Assembly: GCA_963820955.1 (NCBI GenBank)
Contig: CAWGCA010000032.1
Coordinates: forward strand, 1 to 64,000
Source: CAWGCA01 sp963820955
GTDB taxonomy: Bacteria; Pseudomonadota; Gammaproteobacteria; Chromatiales; Chromatiaceae
Length of the DNA stretch: 64,000 nucleotides
Reading direction: 5' to 3'
In this document: piece by piece, positions 8,148 through 16,431 of the stretch
How positions within the stretch are numbered: the stretch's first letter is position 1
Layout of the letters: every line of letters begins with the position of its first letter
The notes under the pieces: generated by a model
What the model was told of the DNA's origin: nothing
The model's input: only the letters and a program-made list of their open reading frames with translations
Databases searched by the model: none
Made by a program: the position numbers and the translations under genes

Positions 8148-9896
8148 ATGGTTTGGATATTCGATATTCTCAAGAGCATACCGGGGCGTTTCACGCCCTT
8201 CTTAAGCTGGATCGGCGAACTGCGCACGGGCGACACGGTGAAGGCTGACGTCATCGCCGGTATCACCGTTGCCCTGGTACTGGTTCCCCAATCCATGGCC
8301 TATGCTCAGCTGGCGGGGTTGCCGGCCTACTATGGCCTTTACGCCTCCTTTCTGCCGCCGATCATCAGCGCACTGTTCGGCTCGTCCCGGCAGCTTGCGA
8401 CCGGGCCGGTGGCGGTGGTTTCGCTGCTGACCGCGGCCTCCCTGGAGCCGTTGGCCACTGCCGGTTCAGAGGGTTTTCTTGCCTATGCGGTCGTTCTGGC
8501 GCTGCTGGTCGGCCTGTTCCAGATCGCACTGGGACTGCTCAAGCTGGGTGTGGTGGTCGATCTGCTATCTCACCCGGTGGTAGTCGGCTTCACCAATGCC
8601 GGCGCCCTGATCATCGCCACCTCCCAGCTCGGCAAGCTGTTCGGGGTCACCGTCGAGAAGGCGGCCCACCATTACGAGACGGTCTACAATACGGTGCTGG
8701 TGGCCATGGAGCATACCCACTGGCCCACCTTCTGGATGGGGGTTATCGCCATCACCATTATGCTGGGGATGAAGCGGTTTCTACCCAAGGCACCCAATGT
8801 GCTGGTGGCCGTTGCGGTCACCACGGTGTTGGCCTGGATGACCGATTTCGAGACCGTCGGAGGTAAGGTGGTGGGTACCATCCCGGAGGGTCTGCCCGGC
8901 TTTTCCATACCCACCTTCGATCTGAGTATCATGGGGCAACTGGCGACCAGCGCCGTGGTGATCGCCCTAATCGGCTTCATGGAGGCCATCGCCATCGCCA
9001 AGGCCATGGCGGCGCGTACCCGCCAGCGGCTCGACACCAACCAGGAACTGGTGGGACAAGGGCTTGGTAACCTGGTTGCCGGCTTCTTTTCCGGCTATCC
9101 GGTTTCCGGTTCCTTCTCCCGTTCCGCGGTCAATATCAACGCCGGGGCAAAGACCGGCCTTTCCTCCATCGTCACCGGTGTGGTGGTCGGGATTACCCTG
9201 TTGTTCCTGACGCCGCTGCTCTATCATCTCCCAGCCGCGACCCTGGGGGCGGTGATCATCCTGGCGGTGATCAATCTGGTAAAGGCCCAGCCCATCGTTC
9301 ATGCCTGGCGGGCGCAGCCCCAGGATGCCGTTGTTTCGGTGATTACCTTTGTTCTGACCCTCTACCTGGCACCCCATCTCGAGTGGGGTATAGTCACCGG
9401 TGTGATTCTCTCGATTCTGCTGTTCTTCATCCGCACCATGCGGCCCCGGGTGGCGGAACTTTCGCGCTACAAGGACGGTACCCTGCGGGACATCACGGTG
9501 CACCCGCTGCCGACCAGTGATAAGATCGCCGTGGTGCGGTTCGATGGCTCCCTCTATTTCGGTAACGCCGGCTATTTTGAGGATAAGATTCTGGAAGTGG
9601 TGGCGTCCAAACCGGATCTGAAGTTCATCATCATTGACGGCGAGGCGATCAATCAGCTTGACTCCACCGGTGAAGAGGTGTTGCATCATCTGGCGGAACG
9701 CCTGGAAGGCAATAACATACATATCCTGGTTGCCAGGATGAAGAAGCAGTTCATGGACACCATCCGTTCCACCCGTCTGATCGAGAAGATGGGTGAGGAG
9801 CATTTCTTCTCACGTATTCAGCATGCCCTGGATTTCGCCTGGGATTCCCTGGGCGATGAGTATGATCGGACCAATTGTCCCCTGCGTGTGCGGTAA
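8148..9896 (+). CDS. SulP/SLC26 family anion transporter, probable bicarbonate transporter, with STAS domain
   Basis: A 582-residue transporter. Residues about 20-430 form the SLC26-type membrane core, beginning with DVIAGITVALVLVPQSMAYAQLAG, cut here to its recognisable pieces DVIAGITVALVLVPQS and MAYAQLAGL. GYPVSGSFSRSAVN is the conserved substrate-region motif. Residues about 450-560 form a cytoplasmic STAS domain (VVRFDGSLYFGNAGYFED, IIIDGEAINQLDSTG). SulP proteins move sulfate, bicarbonate or other anions. Several chemoautotrophs use them for bicarbonate uptake, and the position directly downstream of dabA/dabB makes bicarbonate the best guess here. The ATG follows an AGGGGAGAGA site, and a strong terminator follows the gene. 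Confidence 0.88.
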   Translation: MVWIFDILKSIPGRFTPFLSWIGELRTGDTVKADVIAGITVALVLVPQSMAYAQLAGLPAYYGLYASFLPPIISALFGSSRQLATGPVAVVSLLTAASLEPLATAGSEGFLAYAVVLALLVGLFQIALGLLKLGVVVDLLSHPVVVGFTNAGALIIATSQLGKLFGVTVEKAAHHYETVYNTVLVAMEHTHWPTFWMGVIAITIMLGMKRFLPKAPNVLVAVAVTTVLAWMTDFETVGGKVVGTIPEGLPGFSIPTFDLSIMGQLATSAVVIALIGFMEAIAIAKAMAARTRQRLDTNQELVGQGLGNLVAGFFSGYPVSGSFSRSAVNINAGAKTGLSSIVTGVVVGITLLFLTPLLYHLPAATLGAVIILAVINLVKAQPIVHAWRAQPQDAVVSVITFVLTLYLAPHLEWGIVTGVILSILLFFIRTMRPRVAELSRYKDGTLRDITVHPLPTSDKIAVVRFDGSLYFGNAGYFEDKILEVVASKPDLKFIIIDGEAINQLDSTGEEVLHHLAERLEGNNIHILVARMKKQFMDTIRSTRLIEKMGEEHFFSRIQHALDFAWDSLGDEYDRTNCPLRVR

Positions 9897-9912
9897 GGCG
9901 GGAGCGGTCAGG

Positions 9913-9942
9913 AAAAAAGGGGCGTGTTGACGCCCCTTTTTT
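9913..9942 (+). terminator. Rho-independent terminator of the carbon-uptake operon
   Basis: The stem GGGGCG / CGCCCC, with a TGTTGA loop, is flanked by a run of six A and a run of six T, so the hairpin can extend into A-T pairs. It begins about 17 bases after the SulP stop codon. Confidence 0.88.
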
Positions 9943-9945
9943 GTG

Positions 9946-9965
9946 AGGGCCTGTTAACACTATGC
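9946..9965 (+). repeat. Dispersed repeat, copy 1
   Basis: This holds AGGGCCTGTTAACACTATGC immediately after the SulP terminator. The same 20 bases recur at 52107-52126 on the other strand, and with one change at 30072+100 (30172-30191). The copies differ beyond the core. Confidence 0.7.
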
Positions 9966-10041
9966 AGGGGTCCACAGATGTCTGCTATCTTTCCTTGATA
10001 TAAAAAATACTGACCAGCGTGAACCAGAGTGGAGAAAAAAC

Positions 10042-11562
10042 ATGGCTGAGCCGCTTTTTCGCGAGCCAGTAAAAAAAACTGCGATCAAACACCTTGATCG
10101 TCCCTGGAAGATCTTGATTGTAGATGATGAACAAGATATCCATCTGGTGACCGAACTGGCACTGAAGCGTTTCGAGTTCGGTGGGCGGGGACTGGAATTT
10201 TTGCACGCCTATTCGGCGTCGGAGGCCAGGGCGCTGCTCTATTCCACCCCCGATATCGCCATCATTCTGCTGGATGTGGTGATGGAGACGGAGCATGCCG
10301 GGCTGGAGCTGATCCGTTATATACGGGAAGAGATCAACAACCTGGCGGTTCGTATCGTGCTGCGTACCGGACAGCCTGGGCAGGCTCCGGAGCAGCAGGT
10401 GATCCGGCAGTACGACATCAACGACTACAAGGACAAGGCGGAGCTGACTTCTTCAAGGCTGTCTACGCTGACTTACGCCAGCCTGCGTGCCTATCGGGAC
10501 ATAGTCACTCTGCAGAAGAGTAAAAAAGGATTGGAAAAACTGATCCGGGCGTCGCGGGGAATCTCTTCGCGGCAGGCGCTTCATAGTTTTGCCAATGTCA
10601 CCCTGAAACAGCTGATTGCATTGCTGAATCTGGATGACACGGCGGTTTTTTCCTGCCAGACCGGCGCCTTCCAGGTCCATCGGTCTACCCTGGAGGTATT
10701 CTCCTCATCCAATGACCTGGGGGTGGTGGGGCAGGTTGAGTTTGACCAGCTGCCGGCGGGGAAGCAGGAGATCATCCAACAGGCCATCGGCAACAAGCGG
10801 AGCGTCTTCATCGAAAATCGATTGGTGATGTACTGTTCCAGCAACAACGTCACCCTCTTGTTTTACGCGGAAATCGAACAGCAACTGTCGGAACTGGATA
10901 TCAACCTGCTCAATCTATTCACCGAAAATCTCACCGTCGTTTTGGAGAACATCCGTCTCAACGAACTGATCGAGGAGAGTCAACGGGAGATGATCTACCG
11001 ACTCGGCGAGGTGGTGGAGTCCCGTTCCTGTGAGACCGGTTTTCACGTCAAGCGGGTGGCCCATTACTCGGAATTGCTGGCCCGTCTGGTCGGCCTCTCG
11101 GCCGAAGAGGCGACGTTGATCAAGTACGCCGCGCCGCTGCACGATATTGGAAAGCTTGGGATTCCCGATGCCATTTTGAACAAGCCGGAACGGCTTGATC
11201 CGGAAGAGTGGGAGATTATGAAGACCCACGCCGAGCGGGGTTACGATATCCTGAAACAATCGGGTTTAGCGCTGATGGATGTGGGTGCCGTTATCGCCCG
11301 GGCCCATCACGAAAAGTGGGATGGCAGCGGTTACCCCGGTGGCCAGGCAGGGGACGCGATCCATATCTATGGCAGGATCACTGCCCTGGCGGATGTATTT
11401 GATGCCCTGGGGAGTGACCGCTGTTACAAAAAGGCCTGGCCATTGGATCAGATACTGATCCATATCCGGGAACAGAGTGGACGCCACTTCGATCCTGGAC
11501 TGGTGCACCTGCTGATGGAGAATCTGCCGGAATTTCTCGAGATTCGGAGGAGCATTTACTGA
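10042..11562 (+). CDS. Response regulator with REC, DUF3369 and HD-GYP domains (c-di-GMP phosphodiesterase type)
   Basis: A 506-residue signalling protein. Residues about 23-150 form a receiver domain (ILIVDDEQD, acceptor D78 in ILLDVV). A DUF3369-type GAF-like sensor region follows (about 180-310). The C-terminal HD-GYP domain has H367-D368 in LHDIGKLGIP and G430-Y431-P432 in HHEKWDGSGYPGG. Proteins of this architecture usually hydrolyse cyclic di-GMP under control of a partner kinase. No kinase is adjacent. The ATG at 10042 follows a GTGGAG site. The stop codon is part of a small palindrome shared with the convergent gene. Confidence 0.9.
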   Translation: MAEPLFREPVKKTAIKHLDRPWKILIVDDEQDIHLVTELALKRFEFGGRGLEFLHAYSASEARALLYSTPDIAIILLDVVMETEHAGLELIRYIREEINNLAVRIVLRTGQPGQAPEQQVIRQYDINDYKDKAELTSSRLSTLTYASLRAYRDIVTLQKSKKGLEKLIRASRGISSRQALHSFANVTLKQLIALLNLDDTAVFSCQTGAFQVHRSTLEVFSSSNDLGVVGQVEFDQLPAGKQEIIQQAIGNKRSVFIENRLVMYCSSNNVTLLFYAEIEQQLSELDINLLNLFTENLTVVLENIRLNELIEESQREMIYRLGEVVESRSCETGFHVKRVAHYSELLARLVGLSAEEATLIKYAAPLHDIGKLGIPDAILNKPERLDPEEWEIMKTHAERGYDILKQSGLALMDVGAVIARAHHEKWDGSGYPGGQAGDAIHIYGRITALADVFDALGSDRCYKKAWPLDQILIHIREQSGRHFDPGLVHLLMENLPEFLEIRRSIY

Positions 11563-11576
11563 GCCCGAAGGGCTCA
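11560..11576. terminator. Hairpin containing the stop codons of two convergent genes
   Basis: TGAGCCC-GAA-GGGCTCA is a perfect inverted repeat. Its first TGA is the stop of the HD-GYP gene. Its mirror TCA is the stop of the gene on the other strand. There is no T-run, so it may be a weak bidirectional terminator or an RNA 3'-end stabiliser. Confidence 0.45.
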
Positions 11577-11843
11577 GACGTCGATTTGATGGGATCTGAG
11601 TCCGTCCTCGATCTGCTCCAGCAGGCCCGCCAGTTGGTCCATATCCCGGTCCCTGCAGGCCTGACGGAAGCGATGCAGGTCACTCATAAGGTTCGGGTCT
11701 TTGAGCATTTCGGTTACCGCCTGCATCAGCTTCATGGAAACATCGTCCAGGTCGAGTCCTTTCATGAGCGAGGGGGCAGCAACGAATTTCCGTGCCTGCT
11801 GTGCAAACTGGGTGCTTAAGTTTTGAATATCGACAGTGATCAT
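11574..11843 (-). CDS. Small hypothetical protein
   Basis: An 89-residue soluble, mostly helical protein with no signal peptide or membrane segment. I do not recognise the family. The residue pattern (amphipathic helices such as DVSMKLMQAVTEMLKDP and a C-terminal QLAGLLEQIEDGLRSHQ) and the absence of cysteines are unremarkable. It is convergent with the HD-GYP gene (11-base gap between stop codons) and lies downstream of the FAD-oxidase gene on the same strand, about 70 bases away, so it may be co-transcribed with it. Confidence 0.6.
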   Translation of the reverse strand: MITVDIQNLSTQFAQQARKFVAAPSLMKGLDLDDVSMKLMQAVTEMLKDPNLMSDLHRFRQACRDRDMDQLAGLLEQIEDGLRSHQIDV

Positions 11844-11914
11844 GGTGTTGTTCCGACCGTTGGGAATGGGGAGTCAACTTTTCTACGCCCCCCATATTGT
11901 CGCATTGGGCGAGA

Positions 11915-13324
11915 TTAGGGATCGGGCAGGCCTTTTCCAGGGTTCAGGATGTTGTTCGGGTCAAACTGGCGTTTGATGTCGTTCATCAGTCGCAGGGTTA
12001 CCGGGTCGATTTCCCGCGCCACGAAATTCCGTTTTTCCAGCCCCACGCCGTGCTCGCCGGAAAGGGTGCCCCCCAGTTTCAGTACCAGGTTGAACATGGC
12101 GTCGAGACAGCTGCCGGCCCGCTTCGTCTCTTCCGGGTCGTCCGGATCGGTCAGCAGGTTGACATGGATGTTGCCGTTTCCGGCGTGGCCAAAATTGACA
12201 ATGGTGATATTGCTGTCCCGTGACAACTTTTCCAACCCCTCGATCAGGTCCGGAATCCGGGAGACCGGGACGACGATGTCTTCGTTGATTTTCTTTGGCG
12301 CCACGTTGCGCAGTGCCGGCGAGAGTGCCTTGCGGGTGCGCCACAATTGTTCGACTTCCGCCTTGTCGCTGGCGGCGTGAACCTCGATCACCCCTTCCAC
12401 CTCGGCGGCTGCAGTGACTGTCGCCACGGATTCAGCCAGGCAGTGCCGGGGCCCGTCAACCTCGATCATCAACAGGGCGCCGACCTCGCTGGACAGTTCC
12501 AGATCGGAAAAGTCCCGCACCATGTCGATGGCCGCGCCGTCCATGAACTCCAGGGCGCAGGGTATCACCGGCTGGGCCATAATGGCGGATACTGCATGAG
12601 CCGCGCTATGGACGTCCCTATAGCTGGCCCGCAAGGTGGTTTTGGCTTCCGCCAGGGGAGTCAGTTTGAGCACGGCCTCGGTGATGACCGCCAAGGTTCC
12701 CTCGGAGCCTATAAGCAGGCGGGTCAGATCATAGCCGACCACTCCCTTGCTGGTGATCACGCCGGTACGAATCTCTTCACCGGCTCCGGTCACGGCACGC
12801 AGCCCGAGGGTGTTTTCCCGTGGGGTTCCGTATTTGACTGCACGCGGCCCCGCCGCGTTGTACGCCAGATTGCCGCCCAGGGTGCAGACTGCGGCGCTGG
12901 TGGGATCAGGAGGCCAGAAAAAACCGTGCTCGGCCAGGGCCTGCTGCAGGACCCCGTTAGTGACGCCCGGCTCTGCGCGCGCGATGCGATTCCGCGGGTC
13001 GATATCCAGAATGCGGGCCATGCGCTCCAGTGACAGCACGATCCCGCCTCGATCAGGGACTGTGGCACCGGTGGTCCCGGTTCCCGTGCCCCTGGGGATC
13101 AGTGGTATCCGGTACCGGTTGCAGATCTGCAGGGTCTGTTGAACCTGTTCGTGGCTGGTGGCAAAAACCACTGCCTGGGGCAGTGCGTGGCGACGACTGT
13201 TGTCATATCCGTATGGCCAACAGTCTCCGGCATCGGTTAGCAGTCCGTCGTCACCCACCACCACCGACAGTTCCCGGAGGACACCAGCAGGTAGCTCCTG
13301 CGGTGGATTACCGAAGGTACTCAA
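11915..13324 (-). CDS. FAD-linked oxidase, D-lactate/glycolate dehydrogenase (GlcD) family
   Basis: A 469-residue flavoprotein of the vanillyl-alcohol-oxidase fold. Residues about 45-180 form the FAD-binding half (IPRGTGTGTTGATVP, TLGGNLAYNAAGPRAVKYG). The C-terminal half carries the family's NFGHAGNGNIHVNLL and SGEHGVGLEKR motifs. Such enzymes oxidise D-2-hydroxy acids (D-lactate, glycolate) and pass electrons to quinone or cytochrome. In an autotroph, glycolate from the oxygenase side reaction of RuBisCO is a plausible substrate, but that is inference. GlcE and GlcF partners are absent nearby. Its start overlaps the end of dolP by 17 bases. Confidence 0.87.
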   Translation of the reverse strand: MSTFGNPPQELPAGVLRELSVVVGDDGLLTDAGDCWPYGYDNSRRHALPQAVVFATSHEQVQQTLQICNRYRIPLIPRGTGTGTTGATVPDRGGIVLSLERMARILDIDPRNRIARAEPGVTNGVLQQALAEHGFFWPPDPTSAAVCTLGGNLAYNAAGPRAVKYGTPRENTLGLRAVTGAGEEIRTGVITSKGVVGYDLTRLLIGSEGTLAVITEAVLKLTPLAEAKTTLRASYRDVHSAAHAVSAIMAQPVIPCALEFMDGAAIDMVRDFSDLELSSEVGALLMIEVDGPRHCLAESVATVTAAAEVEGVIEVHAASDKAEVEQLWRTRKALSPALRNVAPKKINEDIVVPVSRIPDLIEGLEKLSRDSNITIVNFGHAGNGNIHVNLLTDPDDPEETKRAGSCLDAMFNLVLKLGGTLSGEHGVGLEKRNFVAREIDPVTLRLMNDIKRQFDPNNILNPGKGLPDP

Positions 13325-13892
13325 ACGCCTTTACCACTTGTTTAACGTCCCGCACATGGCGTACCTTCTCAACGACTTCATTGGCTTCGGTGGGTGTCAC
13401 CATACCCATCAGGTAGACCACCTTTTTCTCGGTGACCACCTTCACCCGGCTTGGATCGAATCCATCGAGCTTGATCTCGAACAGGGCGAGCTTAACTTTG
13501 GAGGTGATGTAGGCGTCCTTGCTGGTCTCGGTCCAACCCGCCGCGGGTTCGATCTCCACTTCGCTGATGACCTGTTTTACCATCGGCGTGCGACGGGCGA
13601 GTTCAACGAATTGGTTGCGGTACTCAGCCGTCTCGGCTTGTCCGGTGAGTAGCACCACGTAATTGTAACTGGTGGCGCTGATGTCGGTGTGGCTGCGCAG
13701 TGGGTCATCCTGAAAACTGTTGCTCAGGATCTTCATTTCGATGACTTCGTCATCCATCATGGTGCCGGCGGAACGGCGATCGTGGGCCACCGAGGTGCCG
13801 GTGGCGGCGCCGCCAACGACGGCTGCCGCGCAGCCTTGCAGCAGTGCAACCAGCAGCGCGATGACCGGGAGCAAGGGCCTTATCTCTGTCAT
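13308..13892 (-). CDS. dolP: DolP/YraP-like outer-membrane lipoprotein with two BON domains
   Basis: A 194-residue protein with a short hydrophobic leader ending in a lipobox (ALLQGC). It is followed by two BON domains (about residues 45-115 and 120-190, the second with AYITSKVKLALF and VYLMGMVTP). In E. coli, DolP binds anionic phospholipids at the division site and supports outer-membrane integrity. The genomic position next to yraN and lpoA is the conserved one. GGAGA lies 7 bases upstream of the ATG. The 3' end overlaps the FAD-oxidase gene, so the two are probably one transcript. Confidence 0.88.
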   Translation of the reverse strand: MTEIRPLLPVIALLVALLQGCAAAVVGGAATGTSVAHDRRSAGTMMDDEVIEMKILSNSFQDDPLRSHTDISATSYNYVVLLTGQAETAEYRNQFVELARRTPMVKQVISEVEIEPAAGWTETSKDAYITSKVKLALFEIKLDGFDPSRVKVVTEKKVVYLMGMVTPTEANEVVEKVRHVRDVKQVVKAFEYLR

Positions 13893-13952
13893 TTGAAGTC
13901 TCCGTTGTTCTGTAAGTTCCGCTTATCCGCGTCAGACTGATGCTGACGGGGA

Positions 13953-14327
13953 CTAGCTGACTGGGCGGAACGCATCCCTTACCCAATCGATATTTTCCTG
14001 GTGCTGCCCTGAAATAGCCAGTACGTCAAAGCGGCAGGGGGCGTCAATCCACTGTTGCCTGCTACCCAGGAACAGCCTCGCTGCGGCGATGATGCGCTGT
14101 TGTTTGCTGCGGGTTACGCTTTCTTGCGCGGATCCAAAGCGATTGTCCCTGCGGAAGCGGACTTCCACGAAAACCAGGGTGTCTGCCTCCTGCATCACCA
14201 GATCGATCTCGCCTCGGCGGCAGTGGAAATTCCTCTCCAGGGTCTTCAGGCCGCGGCGTTCCAGATAACATTTAGCCTTTTCTTCCGCCGCGGCGCCGGA
14301 TTGCCGCGGCAGGCGCAGCAGGCTCAT
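13953..14327 (-). CDS. yraN: YraN family endonuclease-like protein (UPF0102)
   Basis: A 124-residue protein with the restriction-endonuclease-like core of the YraN family: AEEKAKCYLERRGLKTLERNF-type start, then the metal-binding signature RRGEIDLV followed by VFVEVRFR. These supply the E/D...ExK-like acidic positions. YraN's molecular role is not firmly settled. The start codon overlaps the lpoA stop (ATGA), so translation is probably coupled. In E. coli diaA follows; here the next gene, 60 bases on, is dolP. Confidence 0.9.
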   Translation of the reverse strand: MSLLRLPRQSGAAAEEKAKCYLERRGLKTLERNFHCRRGEIDLVMQEADTLVFVEVRFRRDNRFGSAQESVTRSKQQRIIAAARLFLGSRQQWIDAPCRFDVLAISGQHQENIDWVRDAFRPVS

Positions 14328-16321
14328 TCTACACCCTGTCCGTCCGCAGCCGGGTTTTGCTGGGGTAACGATTCCTCCTGATACTCTTCATCCTGAGTGG
14401 CCGGAGCAGTGACTTCTACTGCCGGCGCTTCCTGGAATACCTCCTGCTCCGAATACATCCTGGGGGAGTATCCCAGCACCTGTGGAACCCCGTCGCGCAT
14501 CTCCGCCCAGACCAGTTGACGCTGCACCTGGTTGATCCTGTCCAGATAGAGATGCCCGGTTTTTCCTTCCAGCATTTCTTTGGGGTTGCTTTGCAGTCGA
14601 GCGAGATTGGGCAGAAGCCGGAAGCTGTCTATGCCCATGGCGTAGAGTCGCTGATAGCGCTCACTGCTCTGTGGCAGCATTTCGGCAAGCTTATCGCGGG
14701 ACAGCGGCGCATCCTCCTCGGTTACTATCAGCCAGGGGATGTCCGGGAATTTAATGCCTTCAAGATCCAGATCTTCCCGCGAGGACAATCGGCCCGAGAA
14801 GACGTGGGAGGTGGCATACACCGGTAAATCCGCGGCGTGATGAAACTGCAGCTGAGGTCGAATCTGACGTGCCTTCTGCGCCTTCGCCACGAGCAGTATG
14901 AAATCGGCATCCTGGCGTCGCCGTGGTTCAAACTCCAACCGTTTACCGAGCAGACCCTGAATCTCGGTCCGCCTGGCGTTACTCTCGTCGATATTCAGCA
15001 GCTTGGTTATGGGTTCTGCGAAATCGAACTCTTTGGGATCGTAGGTTTGATGTTCCGCCAGGATCCCGCCCAGTTGCTCCCAACGGTCGCTGAAGGCAGT
15101 GAAAATACGTTGCCCCCAGCTGTCATTGGGTGTCAACACCACGGCCCCTAAGTGCCCATCGATCCAGGCCCGCTCGGCAACCTGCCTGGCTTCATCTTCC
15201 GGAGACAGGCCGAACTGGTAGAGGTCGGCCGGCGGCGCGACATCCGGCTGAACCTGATTCAGGGCCAGCACCGGGATATCGAGTTCCCCTGCCCGAATCA
15301 GCTGAGTGACACCCTCTTTGCTCAGTGGCCCGACCATCATGTCTGCACCTGCTGCGATCGCTTCCTGATAGAGGGGCCAGATATCCGCCGGGTTGCTGCT
15401 GTCGTAAAAGGTCAGGTCGGGGCGCAGTTCCGGGCTTTGTTGATAGTAGGCTGCGAGAAAGCCGTCGCGCAGGGCCGCTGCGGCTGCGGCGTAACGGCCG
15501 TCTGCCGGTAGCAGTATCGCCAGCCGGTTGAGGCGCCGATACTGGGCCTTGAGATTCTCGAAATAACCCTCCAGCAGTTCCGGCATGGCGGGATGACTGG
15601 GAAAGCCTTCCCGCCACTGTGCAAGCAGTGGCTGGATTTCGGCCGGATCACCGCCGTAGGATTTGATGATGCGGGCCAGTTGCATCCAGCCGCCCTGGAT
15701 GCCGGGAGGAATCGGTTGTAACAAGTCGAGAGCCGTGTCGCTCAGGGTTGCGTAAGTTTGAATGATCGCCAGCTGGTTTTCCAATCTGATCTGGGGGTCG
15801 CTCAGCAGCAGGTCGAGTTCGCTCAGTTCCCTGCCGCTCTCCAGCAGGTTGCTGGTGAGACGGAACGCCTCCGCTTTGGTCCGGTGATAGCGCTGGCGCA
15901 GGTCGGGGGCGGCATCGTCCGTCGGTGGGTCGGCCAGCAGGCTCAGCACCTGGTCCGGATGATTGCGGATCAAGGCCACTTCCGCTTCCAGGATCCGTTT
16001 CTGGAATGCCAGTTCCGACAGGCCGGAGATATCGATTCCGGACAGAAGGTTGGCGGCCTGCTCTGTCTCCCGGGCCTGCAGATAGTCTGTCACCGCCTGC
16101 AGCTGCAGCCGTTCCCGCTCGGGGGTCGGCTGTTCCGCGGCCAGGCTTGCAAGCAGTTCCGCCGCGGATAGATAGTCACCGCTGGCCTCCAGCATCTCTG
16201 CCTGTGCCACCTGGGGGTCGACCGTTGCCGGCTCGGTTTTCAGTCCGGTGGAAGGGGCGCAGGCCGCCAGCAGCAGTAGCAGCAGCAGGCTGAAAAGTAA
16301 TTTATATTTATTCGGTTGCAT
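14324..16321 (-). CDS. lpoA: LpoA, lipoprotein activator of penicillin-binding protein 1A (LppC family)
   Basis: A 665-residue outer-membrane lipoprotein that activates the peptidoglycan synthase PBP1A from outside the cell wall. The start at 16321 gives a proper leader, KLLFSLLLLLLLAACAPS, with a lipobox cysteine. The longer open frame to 16438 would put 39 unlikely residues in front of it. The N-terminal half is TPR-like (about 40-290). The C-terminal half has the periplasmic-binding-protein fold of the LppC family (LAILLPADGRYAAAA, MMVGPLSKEGV, VVLTPNDSWGQRIF). It heads the operon lpoA-yraN-dolP-FAD oxidase and is divergent from rsmI. Confidence 0.92.
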   Translation of the reverse strand: MQPNKYKLLFSLLLLLLLAACAPSTGLKTEPATVDPQVAQAEMLEASGDYLSAAELLASLAAEQPTPERERLQLQAVTDYLQARETEQAANLLSGIDISGLSELAFQKRILEAEVALIRNHPDQVLSLLADPPTDDAAPDLRQRYHRTKAEAFRLTSNLLESGRELSELDLLLSDPQIRLENQLAIIQTYATLSDTALDLLQPIPPGIQGGWMQLARIIKSYGGDPAEIQPLLAQWREGFPSHPAMPELLEGYFENLKAQYRRLNRLAILLPADGRYAAAAAALRDGFLAAYYQQSPELRPDLTFYDSSNPADIWPLYQEAIAAGADMMVGPLSKEGVTQLIRAGELDIPVLALNQVQPDVAPPADLYQFGLSPEDEARQVAERAWIDGHLGAVVLTPNDSWGQRIFTAFSDRWEQLGGILAEHQTYDPKEFDFAEPITKLLNIDESNARRTEIQGLLGKRLEFEPRRRQDADFILLVAKAQKARQIRPQLQFHHAADLPVYATSHVFSGRLSSREDLDLEGIKFPDIPWLIVTEEDAPLSRDKLAEMLPQSSERYQRLYAMGIDSFRLLPNLARLQSNPKEMLEGKTGHLYLDRINQVQRQLVWAEMRDGVPQVLGYSPRMYSEQEVFQEAPAVEVTAPATQDEEYQEESLPQQNPAADGQGVE

Positions 16322-16431
16322 AGCGACTTTGGGGCAGGCACGATGAGCAGGAACCCGGCGGGATGCGTCGTCTGCCGTGGCATTCCGACAAACAACGGTC
16401 CGGAGGGTGAGTATCTTGTCTGGGGTGGATT

